NCBI GenBank assembly: GCA_019931105.1
Contig: JAIOUW010000001.1
Coordinates: 1,736,001 to 1,800,000, forward strand
Reading direction: 5' to 3'
From: Flavobacteriaceae bacterium NBU2977
GTDB taxonomy: Bacteria > Bacteroidota > Bacteroidia > Flavobacteriales > Flavobacteriaceae
Length of the DNA stretch: 64,000 bases
In this document: in pieces, positions 44,234 to 53,176 of the stretch
Layout of the letters: each line of letters opens with the position of its first letter
How positions within the stretch are numbered: position 1 is the stretch's first letter
The notes under the pieces: generated by a model
What the model was told of the DNA's origin: nothing
The model's input: the letters and a program-made list of their open reading frames with translations, nothing else
Database searches by the model: none
Position numbers and translations under genes: made by a program

Positions 44234-45568
44234 ATGGATAGAATATTGATAAAAAACGCACGAATTGTCAACGAGAACAGGGTTTTCGAGAGCGATGTGT
44301 TGTTGCAGGACAAAATTATTTCAAGAATAGATCGTGACATCAGCGACGACAAGGCAGAGCATATTGATTTAAAAGGAAACCTTTTGATTCCGGGAATTAT
44401 AGATGATCAAGTGCATTTCAGGGAACCCGGACTTACCCATAAAGGTAATATTGCCTCCGAGAGCAGGGCGGCCATAGCCGGTGGGATCACATCGTTTATG
44501 GAGCAGCCGAACACTGTTCCGCAGACCATTACCATAGAAAAGTTGGAAGAAAAGTTCGCTTTGGCCAACACATCTTCTTATGCCAATTATTCATTTTTGT
44601 TCGGGGGTACGAACGACAATCTTGAAGAAATAAAACGCTTGGACAAAAAGGCCTGTTCGGGTATAAAACTGTTTTTAGGATCCTCGACGGGCAATATGTT
44701 GGTCGACGACGAGGCCGTTATCGAAAAGATTTTCTTGAATACCGAAATGGTGATTTCCGCCCATTGTGAAGACGAGGAAACCATTAGAAATAACTTGGCA
44801 CTATACAAGGCGCGTTACGGAGATGACATTCCGGTGAAATACCATCCGCTGATACGAAGTGAAGAGGCTTGTTATCTTTCTTCTTCAAAAGCGATTGCAC
44901 TGGCAAAAAAGACAGGTGCGAGATTTCACGTCTTTCACGTCTCAACAGGCAAGGAAACCGATTTGTTCAGAAATGACATTCCTTTGGAACAGAAGAAGAT
45001 TACCGCCGAGGTGTGTATTCACCATTTGTGGTTTTCAGAGGAAGATTATGATACCAAAGGAACCCTGATCAAGTGGAATCCGGCCGTGAAAACCGCCCAA
45101 GATCGCTCACAATTGTGGGAAGCACTTCTAGACGACCGTATCGACGTGATTGCGACCGATCATGCACCCCATACCCTTAACGAAAAGAACAATGTCTATA
45201 CAAAGGCACCCTCAGGAGGTCCTTTGGTGCAACATGCCTTGGTGGCGATGCTCGATAAGTATCATGAAGGGGTACTTTCATTGGAAAAGATAGTCGAAAA
45301 AATGTGCCATAACCCGGCAATACTCTTCGAGGTTGAAAAACGCGGGTTCATCAGGGAGGGGTATTTTGCCGATTTGGTGGCCGCTGACCTATCAAGTAAT
45401 TGGAGTGTTGCCAAGGAAAATATTGCCTATAAGTGTGGATGGTCACCTTTTGAAGGGCATTCTTTTAAATCTAAAGTATCACATACTTTTGTAAATGGGC
45501 ATTTGGCCTACAAAAATGGCGATATTTCTTCGAAGAGAAATGCCATGCGCCTAACTTTTGACAGATGA
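44234..45568 (+). CDS. pyrC: Dihydroorotase
   Basis: The 444-residue amidohydrolase matches dihydroorotase: N-terminal composite domain, IPGIIDDQVHFREPGLTHKG, GGITSFMEQPNT, GIKLFLGSSTGNMLV, ISAHCEDE and DVIATDHAPHT with the catalytic Asp. The first His of the usual HxH metal motif is Gln (DQVH), which I recall as common in Bacteroidota members, so it is probably still functional. It forms dihydroorotate from carbamoyl aspartate in pyrimidine synthesis. Its stop overlaps the next start as ATGA. Confidence 0.94.
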   Translation: MDRILIKNARIVNENRVFESDVLLQDKIISRIDRDISDDKAEHIDLKGNLLIPGIIDDQVHFREPGLTHKGNIASESRAAIAGGITSFMEQPNTVPQTITIEKLEEKFALANTSSYANYSFLFGGTNDNLEEIKRLDKKACSGIKLFLGSSTGNMLVDDEAVIEKIFLNTEMVISAHCEDEETIRNNLALYKARYGDDIPVKYHPLIRSEEACYLSSSKAIALAKKTGARFHVFHVSTGKETDLFRNDIPLEQKKITAEVCIHHLWFSEEDYDTKGTLIKWNPAVKTAQDRSQLWEALLDDRIDVIATDHAPHTLNEKNNVYTKAPSGGPLVQHALVAMLDKYHEGVLSLEKIVEKMCHNPAILFEVEKRGFIREGYFADLVAADLSSNWSVAKENIAYKCGWSPFEGHSFKSKVSHTFVNGHLAYKNGDISSKRNAMRLTFDR

Positions 45569-45999
45569 GTGTAAAGAAAGGTTTATTCATAACCGTAGTT
45601 TTGACAATATGCGCTTGCGGAGAGAAACTCATGGAAAAACCCGAGGGTCTCATTCCCAAGGAAAAAATGGTGGCAGTATTGGCCGACATGGCCATTGTCA
45701 ATTCGGCCAAGGGTACCAATATCGGTTTTTTTAGGGATTATGATATTGAACCTACCATGTTCGTTTTTGAAAAGCATGGTATCGATAGTGTTCTGTTCGT
45801 GACAAGTGATAGATACTATGCCTCATTGCCCGTTGAGTATGAGGCGATTTATACCGAAGTGGAACTGTTGTTGACCAATTGGGAAAATGAGCTCAAAGAG
45901 ACAAAGAAACTGGGTGATAGTCTTCGAAGAATTGAATTGGAGTCAAAGCAAAAACTAAAGGATTCGACGCTGCAAAAAGTCAACGATTCTCTTCCTTGA
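45565..45999 (+). CDS. DUF4296 lipoprotein
   Basis: The 144-residue protein has a lipoprotein signal (MSVKKGLFITVVLTICACGE, lipobox near Cys18) and a helical DUF4296 domain (LIPKEKMVAVLADMAIVNSAKG, FEKHGIDSVLFVTSDRYYAS). It is translationally coupled to dihydroorotase. The function is unknown. The acidic, Lys/Glu-rich C-terminal tail overlaps the convergent epimerase gene by 20 bp. Confidence 0.9.
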   Translation: MSVKKGLFITVVLTICACGEKLMEKPEGLIPKEKMVAVLADMAIVNSAKGTNIGFFRDYDIEPTMFVFEKHGIDSVLFVTSDRYYASLPVEYEAIYTEVELLLTNWENELKETKKLGDSLRRIELESKQKLKDSTLQKVNDSLP

Positions 46000-46987
46000 A
46001 TTTTGCACAGCAAAACTCTATAACGGGTTCCAAAGGCTCGAACTCAAAATCCAAACTTTTTTTTATTTTTTCGTTGGTATAATCGTCACGTTGATACAAT
46101 GATTTGATCGAGTTTTTTGTGATCCGCCTTTCGCGAGAGGTAAGAAGATTGGCCAGATAATCGAAATATCTTCCGATTTGCAATTGCCAGTGCTTCAGTT
46201 CTTTATGCGGAGGCCGCTTGCCCAAATTTTTACAGATCAAGGTCAGTATTGTTTTAAAGCTAATGTTATTCGCCACTACAATGTATCGTTCGTTCTGTAT
46301 TTTAGAGTCAGTCAAGCGTATCATAAGTTCCACAACATCGTTGATGCTCACAAAACCTGTTCCGCCTGGCGGATAATATGGATAACCTTTATTGGCCGTC
46401 GTAAAAAATTCTCCGCTCCCATGGTTCCAAAAACCCGGGCCAAGAATTACACCGGGGTTTACGATTACCACAGGTAGCCCCTCTTGAGCGCCACGCCAAA
46501 CTTCCATTTCGGCGTCATATTTTGTAAGGGCATAGACGTTGACGTTCCTTTCGACCCAATCGTTTTCCTCAGAAGCGGGTTGGTTGTCGGTGCTCTTGCC
46601 AATGGCCCCGATTGTACTGACGTAGCATAGTTTTTTTATTTTTTCCGACAGACAAAGATTGACGATATTGGCCGTGCCCTCGGTATTTATTTTTTGGAGT
46701 ACGGGGTATTTTTTTGGATCAAAAGATATCAAGGCAGCGGTGTGGTACACCTGATCAATGTTTTCAAAAGCTGCTTCTAGGGCCGTAATGTCGCTCAAAT
46801 CCGCGCTGACCCAATGAATCTTTTCGAACAAATCGAATGCATTATCGGCATAGTACGAAAATATTTTACGAACACGGTTTAAATCACTATTGTCACGATG
46901 GATCGCACGTACTGAGACCCCTTTTTGAAGTAGCCGAAGTAGAAGATGTGAACCTACCAAACCCGTTCCGCCAGTGACCAAGACCAT
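45980..46987 (-). CDS. NAD-dependent epimerase/dehydratase
   Basis: A 335-residue extended short-chain dehydrogenase. The NAD motif is VLVTGGTGLVGSHLLLRLL at the start; the active-site Ser and YxxxK are in CYVSTIGAIG and YALTKYDAEME. The substrate-binding part includes PGVILGPGFWNHGSGEFF, like dihydroflavonol-4-reductase-type or 3-beta-hydroxysteroid-like members. The true substrate is not readable. Confidence 0.93.
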   Translation of the reverse strand: MVLVTGGTGLVGSHLLLRLLQKGVSVRAIHRDNSDLNRVRKIFSYYADNAFDLFEKIHWVSADLSDITALEAAFENIDQVYHTAALISFDPKKYPVLQKINTEGTANIVNLCLSEKIKKLCYVSTIGAIGKSTDNQPASEENDWVERNVNVYALTKYDAEMEVWRGAQEGLPVVIVNPGVILGPGFWNHGSGEFFTTANKGYPYYPPGGTGFVSINDVVELMIRLTDSKIQNERYIVVANNISFKTILTLICKNLGKRPPHKELKHWQLQIGRYFDYLANLLTSRERRITKNSIKSLYQRDDYTNEKIKKSLDFEFEPLEPVIEFCCAKFKEENR

Positions 46988-47055
46988 GCTGTAAATTTAG
47001 CGATTCGCAACGGATTTAATCCATGCGGCCCCAAATCAAAACATGCAAATTACTT

Positions 47056-47063
47056 TATATTTG
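47056..47063 (+). promoter_or_regulatory. -7 element of tyrS
   Basis: TATATTTG matches TAnnTTTG, 27 bp before the ATG at 47091 and inside the possible longer frame, so it argues for the shorter protein. Confidence 0.6.
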
Positions 47064-47090
47064 CAGCTATCGAACTTTTTTAAAGAAAAA

Positions 47091-48386
47091 ATGGCCTTGA
47101 ACTTTGTCGAAGAATTAAGATGGCGTGGAATGTTGCACGATGTCATGCCCGGTACCGAAGAACATCTGATGAACGAAATGCAGTCGGCCTATGTTGGCAT
47201 TGACCCGACCGCCGACTCGTTACATATTGGGCATCTGGTGGGTGTAATGATGTTGCGCCATTTTCAGTTGGCAGGCCACAAGCCATACGCTTTGGTTGGT
47301 GGGGCAACGGGAATGATAGGTGATCCTTCGGGCAAATCCTCGGAGCGTAATCTTTTGGACGAAACAACATTGAAACATAACCAGGAAGCCCTAAAAGACC
47401 AGCTTTCTAGATTTCTTGATTTTGAAAGCGATATGGATAATGCCGCCGTTCTCGTCAATAATTATGATTGGATGAAAGATTTTTCATTCCTTGATTTTAT
47501 CCGTGATGTGGGCAAACATATCACGGTCAACTATATGATGGCGAAAGATTCGGTAAAAAAGCGATTGACGTCCGACGCAAAGGAAGGCATGTCATTTACC
47601 GAATTTACCTATCAACTGGTGCAGGGGTACGATTTTTTACATTTGTACCAAAACTATGGTTGCACCCTACAAATGGGGGGGAGCGATCAGTGGGGAAACA
47701 TTACTACCGGAACCGAACTTATTCGAAGAATAGGTGGCGGAAAGGGTTACGCCATGACCTGTCCGTTGATTACCAAGGCCGACGGCACAAAATTCGGGAA
47801 AACCGAAGGCGGCAATATCTGGTTGGATGCCAAAAGGACCTCTCCCTATAGATTCTATCAATATTGGCTGAATACCTCAGATGAGGATGCTGCAAAGTAT
47901 ATCAAGATCTTTACCTTCTTATCAAAACAGGAAATCGAGAACCTGATAGAAGAGCATCGAGAAGCGCCACATATGCGAGCACTTCAAAAACGATTGGCCG
48001 TGGAGATAACGGTAATGGTCCACTCGCAGGAAGATTTGGACAATGCCCTGATGGCCAGCGATATACTTTTTGGTAAATCGACTTCAAATGATCTGAAAAA
48101 ATTGGACGAGAAAACATTTCTCGATGTGTTCGAAGGTGTTCCCCAAGCTGAGATATCTAAAACCGATTTTCAGAACGGGATCGATATGATCGCTGCCCTT
48201 TCGGCCAAGACGGGTTTTTTGGCATCGAACGGTGAAGCAAGAAGGGAACTCAAGCAAAATTCCATTTCGGTCAATAAAGAGAAGGTAAAAGAGGACTATA
48301 CAATTACCGATGCTGATTTGATAAATGATAAGTATATACTCTTACAACGGGGCAAGAAAAATTATTTCGTTCTCTTGGTTAACTAG
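47091..48386 (+). CDS. tyrS: Tyrosyl-tRNA synthetase
   Basis: The 431-residue class I synthetase shows [20 protein letters not shown] (HIGH motif HIGH), [20 protein letters not shown] and KFGKTEGG (KMSKS-like), and a C-terminal S4 RNA-binding domain ([20 protein letters not shown]). The ATG at 47091 ([17 protein letters not shown]) is chosen over 47043 because the -7 box lies between them. The ankyrin gene follows after 12 bp. Confidence 0.97.
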   Translation: MALNFVEELRWRGMLHDVMPGTEEHLMNEMQSAYVGIDPTADSLHIGHLVGVMMLRHFQLAGHKPYALVGGATGMIGDPSGKSSERNLLDETTLKHNQEALKDQLSRFLDFESDMDNAAVLVNNYDWMKDFSFLDFIRDVGKHITVNYMMAKDSVKKRLTSDAKEGMSFTEFTYQLVQGYDFLHLYQNYGCTLQMGGSDQWGNITTGTELIRRIGGGKGYAMTCPLITKADGTKFGKTEGGNIWLDAKRTSPYRFYQYWLNTSDEDAAKYIKIFTFLSKQEIENLIEEHREAPHMRALQKRLAVEITVMVHSQEDLDNALMASDILFGKSTSNDLKKLDEKTFLDVFEGVPQAEISKTDFQNGIDMIAALSAKTGFLASNGEARRELKQNSISVNKEKVKEDYTITDADLINDKYILLQRGKKNYFVLLVN

Positions 48387-48398
48387 TGATAAAAGTTT

Positions 48399-49052
48399 AT
48401 GGAGGTTTATAGGCCAAATGTCGTGGCGGAGCTCGAAACATTTTATGGCGATCTTCTAACGAATTTTGGAAGTTATTCTACGATCAAAGACCATCTCGCC
48501 GATTTGTCGGCAAGGATGTGGGAAGGGATTCAGGACGGAAATAATGCGGTTTTCAAAGAAATAAGCAATTACCACTGGTCGCACTTAGGAAAAAGCACTG
48601 AAAACCTGATTGTCTTGAATCTCGATGAAAATGACTGTAAAAAAACGATTGCCAATGAGTACGGGTTTCGGCGATGGACCGAAGTAGAGCATGTGAACAG
48701 ACCTTATAACATAGCTTTCGAAAACACGGTCAATGCCATGCTGGAAGGTGATTTTTCAACATTGAAGAGCAACATTTCCAAAACAAAAGAGCTTGTCAAT
48801 ACAAAATCGCTTTATGGGCATCGGGCAACACTTTTGCATTATGCCGCGACGAACGGGGTCGAAATTTGGAGACAAAAAGTGCCGATGAACCTTCCGGAAA
48901 TTGTGCGTTATTTGATAGAAAATGGAGCCAATAAAAAGGCCAAAATGAAAGTCTATGGAGGCGAGTACACGGCCGCTGAATTGCTGCCTTCAAGTGCGCA
49001 TCCTTACGATGCCGGGCTTATGAACGAGTTAAAGACGGCATTTGATCATTGA
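48399..49052 (+). CDS. Ankyrin-repeat-like protein
   Basis: The 217-residue protein has a helical N-terminal half without a recognised family and ankyrin-like repeats in the second half (ATLLHYAATNGVEIW and LPEIVRYLIENGANKKAK). It has no signal peptide, so it is probably cytosolic and mediates protein contacts. It is close behind tyrS and may be cotranscribed. It ends one base before the convergent LuxE-like gene. Confidence 0.8.
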   Translation: MEVYRPNVVAELETFYGDLLTNFGSYSTIKDHLADLSARMWEGIQDGNNAVFKEISNYHWSHLGKSTENLIVLNLDENDCKKTIANEYGFRRWTEVEHVNRPYNIAFENTVNAMLEGDFSTLKSNISKTKELVNTKSLYGHRATLLHYAATNGVEIWRQKVPMNLPEIVRYLIENGANKKAKMKVYGGEYTAAELLPSSAHPYDAGLMNELKTAFDH

Positions 49053-50030
49053 TCAAAGTGCCATCAAATTGCACCCTCGAATGTCGGAATGATCAAATCT
49101 TCCCAATACCTCAAAACTACCATCTTCATGAACTTTACCAAGATCTTGGGTTGCAATAAATGAACATGAATTGAGATTGGCCAGGTCGGTTATGTTGATT
49201 CCCCCGGTTTTGCCGGTAATCGGATCGGCAAGGGGGTCTTCGGTATCGCGAACCTGGATCTTCATCCATGGGGGTGTCCAAAAAACCCCATTTCCTTTCG
49301 AATAGGCCTGAGAAAGTAGTTCGGTCATTCCGTATTCAGAATGTATGGCATCAACGCCGAAGCCTTTTTTGAGCAAAGTGTGCAGTTCTTCACGGATCAA
49401 TTCTTTACGACGGCCCTTCATACCACCGGTTTCCATGATAATGGTATTCTTTAACCTGAAATCATGTTTTTCGATCAAATCCAGAAGTGCGAAAGTGACA
49501 CCGACCAACAAAATTTTGTTTCCTTTGGCATCCAAGATCCGCAATTTATCGGCTAAACCGGGTAGGTCGTTTAAATAAAAGCCACTTTCAGGATTTTTAC
49601 TTTTCTTGATCAAGTCATCCATCATATAGATCAATGAGGAGCCTCTGCGGTCAAGGTATGATGGTAAAAGGGCCAAAATGCAGAACTCTGAAACCGCGCC
49701 ATAAAATATCTCGAAGCTCTTAAGATAGCTCGTCTCGTACAATTTGAGGTCGTTCACATAATGTTTACTCGTTTGGTTACCTGTCGTACCGCTACTTGTA
49801 AACATAATTTCATGGTCGACATTGTCGACAATGACTTTTTTTGATTTGAAAAATTCAATCGGTAAAAAAGGGATATCTGCAAAATGCCTGACGTTATCCG
49901 TATTTTTGTTTAAATACCTGCAGAACTCGCGATATACTGGGTTTGTCTCAATTTGAAATCGAAAAATGGAAAGTGCCTCGGTTTCAAACTCGCTTTGTGT
50001 TTTTATCGAGAAGATTTTATGAGCTTCCAT
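49053..50030 (-). CDS. LuxE-like acyl-protein synthetase
   Basis: The 325-residue protein matches the LuxE/acyl-protein synthetase family of adenylating enzymes: IPFLPIEFFKSKKV, the nucleotide motif MFTSSGTTGNQTSKHYV and HSEYGMTELLSQAYSKGNG. Family members activate a fatty acid as acyl-AMP and transfer it to an enzyme Cys or another carrier. No luxC, luxD or luciferase gene is near, so bioluminescence is not implied; it may feed a lipid or capsule pathway. The ATG at 50030 is only 6 bp after a TAnnTTTG box, so the mRNA may be leaderless. Confidence 0.85.
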   Translation of the reverse strand: MEAHKIFSIKTQSEFETEALSIFRFQIETNPVYREFCRYLNKNTDNVRHFADIPFLPIEFFKSKKVIVDNVDHEIMFTSSGTTGNQTSKHYVNDLKLYETSYLKSFEIFYGAVSEFCILALLPSYLDRRGSSLIYMMDDLIKKSKNPESGFYLNDLPGLADKLRILDAKGNKILLVGVTFALLDLIEKHDFRLKNTIIMETGGMKGRRKELIREELHTLLKKGFGVDAIHSEYGMTELLSQAYSKGNGVFWTPPWMKIQVRDTEDPLADPITGKTGGINITDLANLNSCSFIATQDLGKVHEDGSFEVLGRFDHSDIRGCNLMAL

Positions 50031-50036
50031 CAGACC

Positions 50037-50044
50037 CAAAGTTA
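50037..50044 (-). promoter_or_regulatory. -7 element of the LuxE-like gene
   Basis: On the minus strand TAACTTTG matches TAnnTTTG and ends 6 bp before the ATG, so transcription would begin at or next to the start codon. Confidence 0.45.
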
Positions 50045-50117
50045 GTCATTGCCAACGTGATGAAAAAAGCCTTTTCTGTTGGTGGTAAGGAAGAATTCGG
50101 ATTTTATAATAGCAGAC

Positions 50118-50441
50118 TTATTTTACGACCAATTTTCGTGTAACCGTTTTTTTACGCTGCACCACGCGAACGACATATACGCCCGGTACCAATCTTGAAA
50201 TGTTCAAGGTATTGCCATCTACTCTTTCGGTCAAGACAACCTCACCGAAAACATCATAAACTGCTATGTCTTTGGGGCCTATTTCATGGCCGATCATATA
50301 GACTTGATCATCATAGACGGGATTCGGGTACAATTTGAACGCCAATGTCTCTTCAGATTGTCGCTTCTGAAAATCAAGGGGTTCTTGTGCGGATAGCGCG
50401 TAGGTAAGCACTAAAAATAGTGCGGTGTAGAGTATTCGCAT
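50118..50441 (-). CDS. Tiny secreted protein consisting of a T9SS type A sorting domain
   Basis: The 107-residue product has a signal peptide (MRILYTALFLVLTYALSAQ), about 18 linker residues and then a T9SS type A sorting domain (FKLYPNPVYDDQVYM, IAVYDVFGEVVL, NISRLVPGVYVVRVV and the basic end RKLVVK). There is no cargo domain between them. Type IX secretion normally uses this C-terminal domain to export large proteins, so a protein made of little else is odd. A paralogue lies 180 bp away on the same strand. Confidence 0.85.
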   Translation of the reverse strand: MRILYTALFLVLTYALSAQEPLDFQKRQSEETLAFKLYPNPVYDDQVYMIGHEIGPKDIAVYDVFGEVVLTERVDGNTLNISRLVPGVYVVRVVQRKKTVTRKLVVK

Positions 50442-50617
50442 AGGTATTGATTTGGGATCAACAGGTTAAAGATAGTTAAAGGCTATACCAGCAACGATAA
50501 AATGTTGTGAAATTCGACTAAATGTATGTAAACGGAAAATCGAATGACCGTTCATCGATATTTGGAGCGAGTCATCGAGGTACGACTGCCAATGCCAAAA
50601 ACAAAATGAGTAAATAG

Positions 50618-50926
50618 TTACTTGATTATTAACTTTCTAGTGGCAACCTTATCCTTTTCGAAAACCCGTAATACATAAACACCGGCATCGAGATCCGAAA
50701 CATTGAGTTCAGAACCTAAAATAGTTGTCTGAAGTACTTGTGTGCCCAAAACATCGAAGATAAAGACCTTCTTGGGTGCATCTGCCCTTGTTTGAATATA
50801 AACCTTACCTGTAGTAACAGGATTTGGATAAAGCTTGAACCCGTCAATATCACCGTTGGGCTTTGAATCTTGTCCATAGCCTATGGTAACGAAAAGCAAG
50901 AAAATTAGAAGGTAAAAGTGCTTCAT
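50618..50926 (-). CDS. Second tiny T9SS sorting-domain protein
   Basis: The 102-residue product has a signal peptide (MKHFYLLIFLLFVTIGYGQ) and a T9SS type A domain (FKLYPNPVTTGKVYIQ, VFIFDVLGTQVLQ, NVSDLDAGVYVLRVF and KVATRKLIIK). The start at 50926 is used because the upstream extension to 51007 lacks a signal and runs past the -7 box at 50954. It is clearly related to the protein at 50118. Adaptor or decoy roles for T9SS are speculative. Confidence 0.83.
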   Translation of the reverse strand: MKHFYLLIFLLFVTIGYGQDSKPNGDIDGFKLYPNPVTTGKVYIQTRADAPKKVFIFDVLGTQVLQTTILGSELNVSDLDAGVYVLRVFEKDKVATRKLIIK

Positions 50927-50953
50927 ACAGTAGGTTGAGCAAAAAATATACCA

Positions 50954-50961
50954 CAAATATA
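50954..50961 (-). promoter_or_regulatory. -7 element of the second T9SS-tail gene
   Basis: On the minus strand TATATTTG matches TAnnTTTG, 27 bp ahead of the ATG at 50926. The rest of the roughly 300-bp intergenic stretch to 51223 shows only the next promoter. Confidence 0.55.
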
Positions 50962-51190
50962 ATAATTCTACATCCTGATTGGCTTCGCTATCAAAGTAAT
51001 ATGGCAATTATTCGATGAAATGCACAACTTTTTCAGTCGTCTTATCATTATTCATAAAAAAAAGACATCCTGCAAAGTATGATCGCTTCTATTTGGTAAA
51101 CCAGTACGAACTACTTAGACAGGATAATGTTATGTAATTGTTATCATATTAAATCAACGTTAAGTGCGTTCTGTCTAATAGTATTATCTT

Positions 51191-51198
51191 TAAATTTG
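51191..51198 (+). promoter_or_regulatory. -7 element of the response regulator gene
   Basis: TAAATTTG matches TAnnTTTG, 24 bp before the ATG of the OmpR-type regulator. Confidence 0.5.
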
Positions 51199-51222
51199 AA
51201 GGTTGATCAACTATAATTAGCC

Positions 51223-51909
51223 ATGAAAAAGAGTGATATTCGAATACTTTTGGTAGATGATGAACCTGACATTTTAGAAATAGTCAAGTACAATTTGTCT
51301 TCTGAAGGGTACGAGGTTTTTACCGCGAAGAACGGAGTCGAAGGTGTCGCCAAGGCCAAAAAGAAAAAGCCCCATCTGATTATTTTAGATGTTATGATGC
51401 CCGAGATGGATGGTATTGAGGCCTGTGAGATAATACGAGGCACGACCGGTCTTGAAAATACCATTATTACCTTTCTTACCGCACGGGGAGAAGACTACTC
51501 CCAAGTGGCTGGTTTTGATGCCGGAGCGGATGACTATATTACCAAGCCCATTAAACCTAAGGTTTTGATAAGTAAGGTAAAGGCACTATTAAGAAGGTTG
51601 AAGGAGAATACGGTGCAACACGAAGATATTGTCAAAGTAGGCAACATTGTTATTAACCGTGAAGAATACAAAATAGTGAATAACGGCCAAGAAATGGTGC
51701 TTCCTAGAAAAGAATTTGAGCTTTTGGCCTTATTGACCTCAAAACCGAGCAAAGTCTTTAAAAGAGAGGTAATTCTTGATCGGGTATGGGGCAACGAGGT
51801 GGTCGTCGGAGGCCGAACCATAGATGTGCATATTCGAAAATTGCGTGAAAAGATCGGCGACGAGCACTTTAAGACTGTCAAGGGGGTGGGTTATAAATTT
51901 GTTTTATGA
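51223..51909 (+). CDS. OmpR/PhoB-family response regulator
   Basis: The 228-residue protein has an N-terminal receiver (LLVDDEPDILEIVKYNL, phospho-Asp in IILDVMMPEMDG near residue 57, and ITKPIKPK) and a C-terminal winged helix (LPRKEFELLALL, VILDRVWGNEVVVGGRTIDVH, KTVKGVGYKFVL). It is paired with the sensor kinase 155 bp downstream. The order and domains recall PhoB/PhoR phosphate control, which is a plausible guess, not proven. Confidence 0.95.
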   Translation: MKKSDIRILLVDDEPDILEIVKYNLSSEGYEVFTAKNGVEGVAKAKKKKPHLIILDVMMPEMDGIEACEIIRGTTGLENTIITFLTARGEDYSQVAGFDAGADDYITKPIKPKVLISKVKALLRRLKENTVQHEDIVKVGNIVINREEYKIVNNGQEMVLPRKEFELLALLTSKPSKVFKREVILDRVWGNEVVVGGRTIDVHIRKLREKIGDEHFKTVKGVGYKFVL

Positions 51910-52063
51910 TGCTTTCAATTTTTTGAATTGAACCCTAAATCATTACGCCTATGTCTGGATACCGTTTTTTAAGGGTGGCCATGAACCCTGTTCCCTTTCT
52001 TTAGTGGCCAAAAAATCAAAATGATTAACTTTCGCCAAAATGCGGTTAAGTTAAGATAAGCCA

Positions 52064-53119
52064 ATGCCTTCGCGCCATAAAAAATCATATCGATTCGCTT
52101 TTCGCTCTGCGATTTTTATAACCCTGATTCTTTCGCTTTTAGTGTTTGCCGTAGCTTACCATATGGGCAATATCGATACGTATTGGATTGCGATAGTGCT
52201 GTTCGCCGTTGCAGTTTTCATAGTGTCCTTTATTGTTTTGCAGATTAGGGTAGAGAAGTTTATTTATAAAAGGATTAAAAAAATATATGATGACGTAACC
52301 CTTCTTGAATCCACTTCGCTGACATCGGGCCCGATTACTACCGATATGAAGACCCTTACCGAGGAAATAGAAAAATTTGCGAAAGACAAAAAGATAGAAA
52401 TAGATACACTCAAGATCCGCGAAGAATATCGAAAAGATTTTCTTGGCAATGTTTCCCATGAACTGAAGACCCCGCTTTTTACCGTTCAAGGATATATAGA
52501 AACACTCTTGAACGGAGCAATGGAAGACAAGGCCATTCGAAAAAAATATTTGCAGAGGGCGGCCAAGGGGGTAGATCGGTTAATTTATATTATCAAGGAT
52601 CTAGATTTGATAACAAAACTTGAAGTTGGCGACCTGAATCTCGAAAAAGAAAATTTCGATATCGTTGAATTGATAGAAAATGTCTTTGACCTATTAGAGA
52701 TGAAGGCCTCGAAGAAGAAGATATCGCTCACTTTTGATATGGCCTATCCGAACCCTATATATGTCAGGGCAGATAAGGAAAAAATACAGCAAGTGTTGAC
52801 TAACCTTATCGTAAACTCCATAAAATATGGGCATAAAAATGGTACAACCGAGGTAAGTGTCGAAAATTTGATACATAACAAAGTGATCGTCAGGGTTACC
52901 GACAATGGTGAGGGCATTCCTGAACAACATATTCCGCGACTTTTCGAACGGTTCTACAGGGTCGACAAAAGTGGTAGTAGAAGTGAGGGCGGGTCTGGTC
53001 TGGGCCTGGCCATTGTAAAGCACATTATTGAAAGACATAATGAAAAAATCTATGTTGAAAGTGAACTGGGCATAGGGTCTGAATTTTCTTTTACAATGGA
53101 GAAATCAAAAAACAGGTAG
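52064..53119 (+). CDS. PhoR-like membrane sensor histidine kinase
   Basis: The 351-residue kinase has two N-terminal helices with almost no extracytoplasmic domain (FRSAIFITLILSLLVFAVAYH and DTYWIAIVLFAVAVFIVSFIV, each split in the real sequence), then HisKA with FLGNVSHELKTPLFTVQGYI (His near residue 134) and HATPase_c (NLIVNSIKYG, DNGEGIP, GSGLGLAIV). It probably senses through membrane partners, as PhoR does with Pst. It acts with the preceding regulator. Confidence 0.95.
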   Translation: MPSRHKKSYRFAFRSAIFITLILSLLVFAVAYHMGNIDTYWIAIVLFAVAVFIVSFIVLQIRVEKFIYKRIKKIYDDVTLLESTSLTSGPITTDMKTLTEEIEKFAKDKKIEIDTLKIREEYRKDFLGNVSHELKTPLFTVQGYIETLLNGAMEDKAIRKKYLQRAAKGVDRLIYIIKDLDLITKLEVGDLNLEKENFDIVELIENVFDLLEMKASKKKISLTFDMAYPNPIYVRADKEKIQQVLTNLIVNSIKYGHKNGTTEVSVENLIHNKVIVRVTDNGEGIPEQHIPRLFERFYRVDKSGSRSEGGSGLGLAIVKHIIERHNEKIYVESELGIGSEFSFTMEKSKNR

Positions 53120-53153
53120 AACTGAACAAGGCCGCCCGCAAACAAGATTTCCT

Positions 53154-53161
53154 TAGCTTTG
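53154..53161 (+). promoter_or_regulatory. -7 element of trmB
   Basis: TAGCTTTG matches TAnnTTTG and ends 15 bp before the GTG start at 53177, so it fixes that start. Confidence 0.55.
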
Positions 53162-53176
53162 TACCAAAATTTTTTT

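Noticed and set aside
49053-50030. Part of a bioluminescence operon (LuxE)
   Set aside because: No luxA, luxB, luxC or luxD gene is near; the family has many non-luminescent members.
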